NCBI GenBank assembly: GCA_900763175.1
Contig: CAAFJI010000019.1
Span: 1-5,828 of the forward strand
DNA from: Lachnospiraceae bacterium
Lineage (GTDB): Bacteria > Bacillota > Clostridia > Lachnospirales > Lachnospiraceae
DNA length: 5,828 bases
Direction: 5' to 3'
The notes under the pieces are model-generated. The model worked only from the letters and a program-made list of their open reading frames with translations. It was not told the origin of the DNA and did not search any database. How positions within the stretch are numbered: position 1 is the stretch's first letter; each line of letters starts with the position of its first letter. The translations under genes and the position numbers were made by a program. Positions 1 through 3,843 of the stretch are shown piece after piece.

Positions 1-1
1 A

Positions 2-640
2 GCATGCACCTTAGAGAAAGCTTATGAATCTGAAGCTAAGGATTCCCTTTTTTCTAAAGAAAAGGAATCATCTGAAGCTTTTACACAGCCCCCGGCACTG
101 GAGGAAAAAGAAGAAAACTCTTCCTCCAGAAAGGAATTTTGGTCCAGGATTAAGGGTATCATAAGCAAGATCATCCATCTTCCCAGGGTACTGTGGCAGA
201 AAATTACTTCTATTATAAAGGGGATTAAAGAAAAGCTGAAGAAGCTCCGCCAGACAATAAAGAACATATCCGGGCAAATCGGATGGTGGCGGTCATTTCT
301 TGGAGATGAGAGGACAAAAGCAGCTCTCTCCCTTGTATGGAAGGATACAAAAGGACTGGTACATCATGCACTACCCACCAGAATCTGGGGTGAAGTGGTA
401 TTTGGATGCGAAGACCCGGCAATTACCGGAACTGTCCTGGCCGTTCTTGGAATGACCATTCCCTTCCATAAAAATAAAGTAAAAGTAACTCCTCTCTTTG
501 AGGAGGAAAACCAGCTGACAGGAAATGTATCTCTAAAAGGCCGTATCTATGGCATTGTGCTTGTGAAGGCTGTTTTGGAGATTTATCTCAACAAAAATAT
601 TAAATATGTGATCCGTCAATGGAAGCATAAGGAGGAATGA
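2..640 (+). CDS. DUF2953 (YtfI-like) protein, 3' part
   Basis: The frame is open from the window edge to a TGA at 638-640, giving 212 codons of a protein whose N-terminus lies outside. The visible part begins with a polar, acidic stretch (EEKEE near fragment residues 35-39). A basic amphipathic region rich in Lys, Ile and Trp follows (about residues 44-95), and then the conserved C-terminal block with FGCEDPAITG (fragment residues 133-142) and a GRIYG segment. This block is the signature I recognise for DUF2953, a family found in spore-forming Firmicutes and represented by B. subtilis YtfI. Family members usually carry an N-terminal membrane segment, which would be upstream of the window. The molecular function is unknown. 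The basic amphipathic part may lie on the membrane surface (inference). It sits directly before a gerW homologue, as ytfI does before ytfJ, which supports the assignment and suggests joint expression. No frameshift is seen. Confidence 0.8.
   Translation, partial: ACTLEKAYESEAKDSLFSKEKESSEAFTQPPALEEKEENSSSRKEFWSRIKGIISKIIHLPRVLWQKITSIIKGIKEKLKKLRQTIKNISGQIGWWRSFLGDERTKAALSLVWKDTKGLVHHALPTRIWGEVVFGCEDPAITGTVLAVLGMTIPFHKNKVKVTPLFEEENQLTGNVSLKGRIYGIVLVKAVLEIYLNKNIKYVIRQWKHKEE
629..635 (+). promoter_or_regulatory. Ribosome binding site AAGGAGG that decides the ytfJ start
   Basis: AAGGAGG lies inside the last codons of the DUF2953 gene. It is 7 bases from the ATG at 643 but only 1 base from the ATG at 637. 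The spacing favours translation from 643, so the two genes are separated by 2 bases rather than overlapping. Confidence 0.8.
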
Positions 641-642
641 TT

Positions 643-1011
643 ATGGAAAACGAAAACAACTTTAAAGAAACAGTAAGCTCTCTTTTCAAAGGAATGGACA
701 GCTTTGTATCTGCGAAAACAGTTGTAGGAGATGCAATCCATGTGGGAGATACCATTATTCTTCCATTGGTAGATGTATCCTTTGGCGTTGGAGCAGGTGC
801 ATTTGCAGGAGATAAGAAAAACAACGGTGGCGGTGGTATGGCAGGCAAAATGACTCCATGCGCAGTTCTGGTAATCCAGAATGGAACCACCAAGCTTGTA
901 AATGTAAAAAATCAGGACGGCCTGACAAAGGTTCTGGATATGGTTCCGGATTTTGTGAACCGCTTTGCACCATCAGGAAATGCAGAGACAGAGAGTGAAA
1001 CAGAAGAATAG
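643..1011 (+). CDS. ytfJ: GerW/YtfJ family sporulation protein
   Basis: The product is 122 residues starting at the ATG at 643 (an in-frame ATG at 637 would add two residues but is too close to the ribosome binding site). Family features seen: an N-terminal helix (NFKETVSSLF), the conserved GDAIHVGDTIILPLVDVSFG segment (residues 29-48), a short glycine-rich stretch (residues 62-68), the TPCAVLVIQNG strand (71-81), and a C-terminal VLDMVPDFVNRF helix followed by an acidic tail. B. subtilis YtfJ (GerW) is a spore protein needed for a normal L-alanine germination response; its biochemical role is not known, and homologues also occur in bacteria not known to sporulate. The glycine-rich loop is shorter than in the Bacillus protein, which is about 30 residues longer overall. 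It is translated from a site inside the end of the upstream DUF2953 gene, so the two are almost certainly one operon. C73 sits where many homologues have a small aliphatic residue. Confidence 0.9.
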   Translation: MENENNFKETVSSLFKGMDSFVSAKTVVGDAIHVGDTIILPLVDVSFGVGAGAFAGDKKNNGGGGMAGKMTPCAVLVIQNGTTKLVNVKNQDGLTKVLDMVPDFVNRFAPSGNAETESETEE

Positions 1012-1043
1012 GAAGTGTTCAATTATTTTTGGTTTGCATAAGA

Positions 1044-1049
1044 TATAAT
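1044..1049 (+). promoter_or_regulatory. Possible -10 element upstream of the small membrane ORF
   Basis: A perfect TATAAT occurs in the 49-base gap after ytfJ. No good -35 is found at 16-18 bases: the hexamer at 17 bases is AATTAT, and TTCAAT at 1018 would need a 20-base spacer. It could provide extra transcription of the small ORF, but an A+T-rich gap can contain this hexamer by chance. Confidence 0.25.
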
Positions 1050-1060
1050 AAACCCAGGAA

Positions 1061-1213
1061 ATGGACGATATAAATATGGGAAAACTTCTTGGATTTATGC
1101 TGTTCTTTGTGGGTTTGGGAATGGTGATCGGGCTTTTGATAACGGGAACTACAGCGGTTCTGGTTGCAGCGGGCCTGTGCCTGATATGTGGATATCATCT
1201 TTTCTGTAAATGA
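1061..1213 (+). CDS. Small two-helix membrane protein of unknown function
   Basis: The reading frame gives 50 residues from the ATG at 1061, or 45 from the in-frame ATG at 1076 (MGKLLGFML...). Almost the whole protein is hydrophobic. It has one membrane segment at about residues 9-27, a short ITGTT turn, and a second segment at about 31-47 ending in CGYHLFCK, so a helical hairpin in the cytoplasmic membrane is likely. Short proteins of this type (MGK-LGF start, two helices, GY-LFC end) are, from memory, common in Clostridia, but I know of no assigned function. The start is uncertain: AGGA at 1056-1059 is too close to the first ATG, and TGGA at 1062-1065 is only a weak site for the second. Support that it is real: the stop codon at 1211-1213 directly abuts the terminator stem beginning at 1214, and the frame has a strong membrane-protein composition. 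It is probably the last gene of the ytfJ operon. Confidence 0.65.
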   Translation: MDDINMGKLLGFMLFFVGLGMVIGLLITGTTAVLVAAGLCLICGYHLFCK

Positions 1214-1259
1214 AAAAGGGTATGAAAAGAGAAAAATTCTTTTCATACCCTTTTGTGTT
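1214..1259 (+). terminator. Strong hairpin terminator, probably bidirectional
   Basis: The arms at 1214-1229 and 1239-1254 are perfectly complementary over 16 bp. An additional A-T pair at 1230/1238 leaves a loop of about 7 bases. The core arm is GGGTATGAAAAGA. On the plus strand the stem ends in TTTT followed by GTGTT. On the minus strand the outer end reads TTTTTCATTT after CCC, so it can also stop leftward transcription that passes the rpmB terminator. It closes the DUF2953-ytfJ-small ORF unit. Confidence 0.92.
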
Positions 1260-1297
1260 GACAAAAAGTCACTCCTGACAACTTCTCCATAGTTTGG

Positions 1298-1327
1298 AAA
1301 AAAGAAAGCCCTCACATCTCTGTGAGG
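1298..1327 (-). terminator. Intrinsic terminator of rpmB
   Basis: Read on the minus strand, CCTCACA - GAGA - TGTGAGG forms a 7 bp GC-containing stem with a 4-base loop (arms at 1310-1316 and 1321-1327). It is followed by GGCTTT-C-TTTTTT across 1309-1298. It begins 10 bases after the rpmB stop codon, as expected for a one-gene transcript. Confidence 0.88.
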
Positions 1328-1337
1328 CCGGTGTTAC

Positions 1338-1523
1338 TTAGACTCTTTCAACATTTCCGGATCTTAAACAGAAAGTAACAACGTACATCTTCTTTGCTCC
1401 GCCCTCGGTCTTAACCTTAACGGACTTTACGTTTGATTTCCACATCTTATTGGATCTTCTATGGGAATGACTCACATTATTTCCGAAATGAGCACCTTTT
1501 TCACAAATTGCACATTTAGCCAT
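1338..1523 (-). CDS. rpmB: 50S ribosomal protein L28 (bL28)
   Basis: The product is 61 residues, the usual length for short Firmicute L28, starting at an ATG with AAGGAGG 7 bases upstream. bL28 binds 23S rRNA in the large ribosomal subunit. Recognisable parts are the N-terminal MAKCAICEKG, the conserved GNNVSHSHRRS (residues 14-24), W28, NVKSVKVK, and the C-terminal LRSGNVERV. This is the cysteine-bearing type of L28: C4 and C7 form the first CxxC pair, and C52 corresponds to the last cysteine of the second pair. The third expected ligand position is V49, so only three of four zinc-type cysteines remain. The protein is otherwise intact and well conserved, and it is certainly the functional L28 gene of this locus. 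It has its own promoter and terminator and is divergent from the asp23-fakA unit, as in B. subtilis. Confidence 0.97.
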   Translation of the reverse strand: MAKCAICEKGAHFGNNVSHSHRRSNKMWKSNVKSVKVKTEGGAKKMYVVTFCLRSGNVERV

Positions 1524-1528
1524 GATAG

Positions 1529-1589
1529 CACCTCCTTGACGCTTTTTTTCAACAGTCTATATTCTAACAGAACAAAACAAATTTTGCAA
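1529..1589 (-). promoter_or_regulatory. rpmB sigma-A promoter and ribosome binding site
   Basis: On the minus strand a -35 TTGCAA (1589-1584) and a -10 TAGAAT (1566-1561) are separated by exactly 17 bases. Transcription should begin near 1554, giving a leader of about 30 bases. The ribosome binding site AAGGAGGTG (1537-1529) is almost fully complementary to the 16S rRNA tail, consistent with high expression of a ribosomal protein. No long leader or ribosomal-protein autoregulatory structure fits in this space. Confidence 0.8.
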
Positions 1590-1618
1590 GCAAAAAAAGG
1601 AAAATTGTGAAAATAATA

Positions 1619-1647
1619 TTTCTTTTTCCTGCAAAACAGGTTATAAT
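1619..1647 (+). promoter_or_regulatory. Probable promoter of the asp23-fakA unit
   Basis: A perfect -10 TATAAT lies at 1642-1647. The -35 at a 17-base spacing is the poor match TTTCTT (1619-1624). The predicted start is near 1654, about 38 bases before the ATG of the Asp23 gene. A small inverted repeat, CCTG-caaaa-CAGG (1628-1640), occupies the spacer. The weak -35 suggests either modest activity or help from an activator; this is inference. Confidence 0.55.
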
Positions 1648-1691
1648 ACAGTATACGCAGTTTGAAAATCAAAATAATGGAGGTAAACCAT

Positions 1692-2051
1692 ATGAAAGGA
1701 CGTATAGATTCCGGCCTGGGCCAGATCATTATTGATACGGATGTTATTGCTACTTATGCAGGAAGTGTTGCTGTAGAATGTTTTGGTATCATCGGTATGG
1801 CTGCTGTCAGCATGAAGGACGGCCTTGTGAAGCTGCTTCGCAGAGATTCTCTGAAGCATGGAATTAATGTAAAGATTACAGAAGATAATAAAATCCGCCT
1901 GGATTTCCACGTAATTGTGGCATATGGCGTAAACATCAGCACCATTGCAGATAATCTTGTAAATAATGTTAAGTATAAAGTCGAGGCTTTTACAGGAATG
2001 GAAATTGAGAAGATTAACATTTATGTAGAAGGTGTTCGTGCAATAGATTAG
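1692..2051 (+). CDS. Asp23/Gls24 family envelope stress response protein (YloU-like)
   Basis: The product is 119 residues from the ATG at 1692, which has GGAGGT 7 bases upstream; the frame is open further upstream but no other start has a ribosome binding site. The features match the Asp23/Gls24 family: an N-terminal IIIDTDVIATYAG, VECFGIIGMA (residues 28-37), a central strand pair around KITEDNKIRLDFHVIVAYG, and the C-terminal signature NVKYKVEAFTGMEIEKINIYVEGV (about residues 92-115). The family includes S. aureus Asp23, a membrane-associated alkaline shock protein, and B. subtilis YloU; the biochemical activity is unknown. I see no membrane segment, so any envelope association would be through a partner. 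It lies 18 bases upstream of fakA and is probably cotranscribed with it, an association kept across Firmicutes and suggesting a link to membrane lipid homeostasis (inference). Confidence 0.93.
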   Translation: MKGRIDSGLGQIIIDTDVIATYAGSVAVECFGIIGMAAVSMKDGLVKLLRRDSLKHGINVKITEDNKIRLDFHVIVAYGVNISTIADNLVNNVKYKVEAFTGMEIEKINIYVEGVRAID

Positions 2052-2069
2052 GATCAGAGGAGGAAACTT

Positions 2070-3746
2070 GTGGTGGATAGACAGACCATAGATGCCAAGA
2101 TACTTTCCAGAATGTTTCTGGCAGGAGCCAAGAACCTGGAAGCGAAGAAAGAATGGATCAACGAACTGAATGTATTTCCAGTTCCAGACGGAGATACCGG
2201 TACGAATATGACGATGACGATCATGTCAGCGGCAGCTGAAGTGAGCAGCCTTACAGATCCGGATATGGAGACGCTTGCCAAAGCCATTTCATCTGGTTCC
2301 CTGCGTGGTGCCAGAGGAAATTCCGGTGTTATCCTTTCCCAGCTCCTTCGTGGTTTCACTAAAGGAACCAAGGGACATACGGAGATGGATGCCGTTGTGA
2401 TCGCAGCAGCCATGGAGAAAGCAGTAGAGACTGCATATAAGGCAGTTATGAAGCCAAAAGAGGGGACCATTCTTACCGTAGCAAGAGAGGCTGCTGTAAA
2501 AGCATCCGAGATAGCAGAAGAGTCTGCCAATCTTGAACTGTTTTTCAGAGCCATTTTCGAACACGCTGAGAAAACACTTGCCCGCACTCCGGATATGCTT
2601 CCTGTATTAAAAGAAGCTGGAGTTGTAGATTCCGGTGGACAGGGACTTCTGGAAGTGTTCCGTGGAGCCTACGACGGCTACCTTGGGAAGGAAATCGATT
2701 ATTCTGCATTTGCAAAAGCATCTTCCGGTCCGGCGGTTACTAAGATTTCTGCACAGGCTGAGGCTGACATCAAATTCGGATATTGTACGGAGTTTATCAT
2801 TCTTCTGGACAAGCCTCTTCCAGATGAGGAGCTTCACAGCTTTAAGAAATTCCTCACATCCATTGGTGATTCTATTGTTCTGGTGGCAGATGATGAGATT
2901 GTGAAGGTACACGTTCATACCAACCATCCAGGCCAGGCATTTGAGAAAGCCCTTACCTACGGCGCTCTTTCCCGCATGAAGATTGATAATATGCGTGAGG
3001 AGCATCAGGAGAAGCTGATCAAGGATGCCGAGAAGCTTGCAAAAGAACAGGAAGAAAAAGAGAAACAGGAAGAAGTAAAAGAGCGTAAGAAATACGGATT
3101 TATCAGTGTTTCTGTAGGCGAGGGCCTTTCCGCACTGTTTAAGGAGCTGAATGTAGATCACATTATTGAGGGCGGACAGACCATGAACCCAAGTACAGAG
3201 GATATGCTGAATGCCATCGAAGAGGTAAATGCAGACACCATCTACATTTTTCCGAATAATAAGAACATTGTCCTTGCTGCAAATCAGGCAAGAGATCTCA
3301 CTGAGGATAAAGAGATCGTGGTAGTTCCTACCAAGACGATTCCTCAGGGAATCACCGCCCTGATCAGCTTCCAGCCGGAGCTGTCAGGAGAAGAGAACTT
3401 AGAAGCAATGATGGAAGCTGTTTCTATGGTGAAAACAGGACAGGTTACTTACGCAGTACGTGACACCAGACTGGATGAGAAGGAAATCCACGAAGGCGAT
3501 ATTATGGGTATTGGCGATAAGGGCATTCTGGCTGTTGGTAAAGGCAGAGAGAAGGTTGCCAAAGAAATGGTTGCAGCTATGGTAGATGAGGATTCTGAGG
3601 TTATCAGCATTTACTATGGTGCAGAGACAGAAGAAGCAGATGCCGAGAAGCTTGCACAGGAGCTGGAAGAGCAGTATCCGGACTGTGAAGTAGAAGTGAA
3701 CATGGGCGGTCAGCCAATCTACTATTATATTATTTCTGTGGAATAA
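2070..3746 (+). CDS. fakA: Fatty acid kinase ATP-binding subunit FakA (YloV, DAK2 domain)
   Basis: The product is 558 residues, close to the family length of about 550, from a GTG at 2070 with AGAGGAGG 6 bases upstream (a GTG at 2073 is the alternative). FakA phosphorylates fatty acids held by FakB (DegV-family) carriers so that exogenous fatty acids can enter phospholipid synthesis. N-terminal DhaL-like kinase domain (about 1-200): NVFPVPDGDTGTNM (34-47) with metal-binding D40 and D42, SLRGARGNSG (77-86), and GVVDSGGQGL (184-193). Middle domain: GYCTEF with C239, and HVHT with H281 and H283. By position these match the Cys-His-His metal site described for S. aureus FakA. A highly charged Lys/Glu linker (about 306-342), likely helical, leads into the C-terminal FakB-binding type domain with PNNKN (395-399), VPTKTIPQG (419-427) and the typical GGQPIYYYIISVE end. 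All key residues seen are present. No fakB is in the window; FakB genes are usually elsewhere. Confidence 0.94.
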   Translation: MVDRQTIDAKILSRMFLAGAKNLEAKKEWINELNVFPVPDGDTGTNMTMTIMSAAAEVSSLTDPDMETLAKAISSGSLRGARGNSGVILSQLLRGFTKGTKGHTEMDAVVIAAAMEKAVETAYKAVMKPKEGTILTVAREAAVKASEIAEESANLELFFRAIFEHAEKTLARTPDMLPVLKEAGVVDSGGQGLLEVFRGAYDGYLGKEIDYSAFAKASSGPAVTKISAQAEADIKFGYCTEFIILLDKPLPDEELHSFKKFLTSIGDSIVLVADDEIVKVHVHTNHPGQAFEKALTYGALSRMKIDNMREEHQEKLIKDAEKLAKEQEEKEKQEEVKERKKYGFISVSVGEGLSALFKELNVDHIIEGGQTMNPSTEDMLNAIEEVNADTIYIFPNNKNIVLAANQARDLTEDKEIVVVPTKTIPQGITALISFQPELSGEENLEAMMEAVSMVKTGQVTYAVRDTRLDEKEIHEGDIMGIGDKGILAVGKGREKVAKEMVAAMVDEDSEVISIYYGAETEEADAEKLAQELEEQYPDCEVEVNMGGQPIYYYIISVE

Positions 3747-3768
3747 GCCTGAGGAGATTTCAGAATGT

Positions 3769-3797
3769 GGGGCGGAATGAACTTCCGTCCCTTTTTT
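3769..3797 (+). terminator. Intrinsic terminator between fakA and recG
   Basis: GGGGCGGAA (3769-3777) pairs with TTCCGTCCC (3783-3791) over 9 bp, including one G-U pair, around the loop TGAAC. The stem is followed at once by six T (3792-3797). The structure is 22 bases after the fakA stop and separates the asp23-fakA transcript from recG. The remaining 46 bases before the recG start contain no convincing promoter. Confidence 0.85.
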
Positions 3798-3829
3798 AGA
3801 TGGCAGGTATGCTGCCGCCAGAATTATCC

Positions 3830-3835
3830 AGGAGG
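3830..3835 (+). promoter_or_regulatory. Ribosome binding site AGGAGG that decides the recG start
   Basis: AGGAGG is followed by three candidate starts. The ATG at 3836 is out of frame and touches the site. The GTG at 3838 is in frame but only 2 bases away. The GTG at 3844 is in frame with an 8-base spacer and is preferred. Confidence 0.7.
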
Positions 3836-3843
3836 ATGTGACA

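Noticed and set aside
1037..1044. CATAAGAT resembling a sporulation sigma-E type -10 upstream of the small ORF
   Set aside because: The match is partial and no matching -35 is found at the needed distance, so it is not supported as a sporulation promoter.
1258..1286. Perfect TTGACA (-35) at 1258-1263 on the plus strand
   Set aside because: No -10 element occurs 16-18 bases downstream, and transcription from it would run antisense into rpmB.
1019..1315. 98-residue minus-strand frame spanning the terminator and the small membrane ORF
   Set aside because: It runs through both terminators, has no ribosome binding site, and has a low-complexity composition.
1662..1691. Upstream extension of the Asp23 gene to a TTG at 1662
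   Set aside because: The TTG has no ribosome binding site, while the ATG at 1692 has GGAGGT at 7 bases and matches the family N-terminus.
2054..3161. Minus-strand frames of 177 and 184 residues opposite fakA
   Set aside because: They mirror the codon pattern of fakA, whose sense frame is a complete and well-conserved protein; the antisense products resemble no known family.
3808..3813. TATGCT as a possible recG -10
   Set aside because: The only -35 candidate (TTCCGT at 3783) is poor, lies within the terminator stem, and needs a 19-base spacer.
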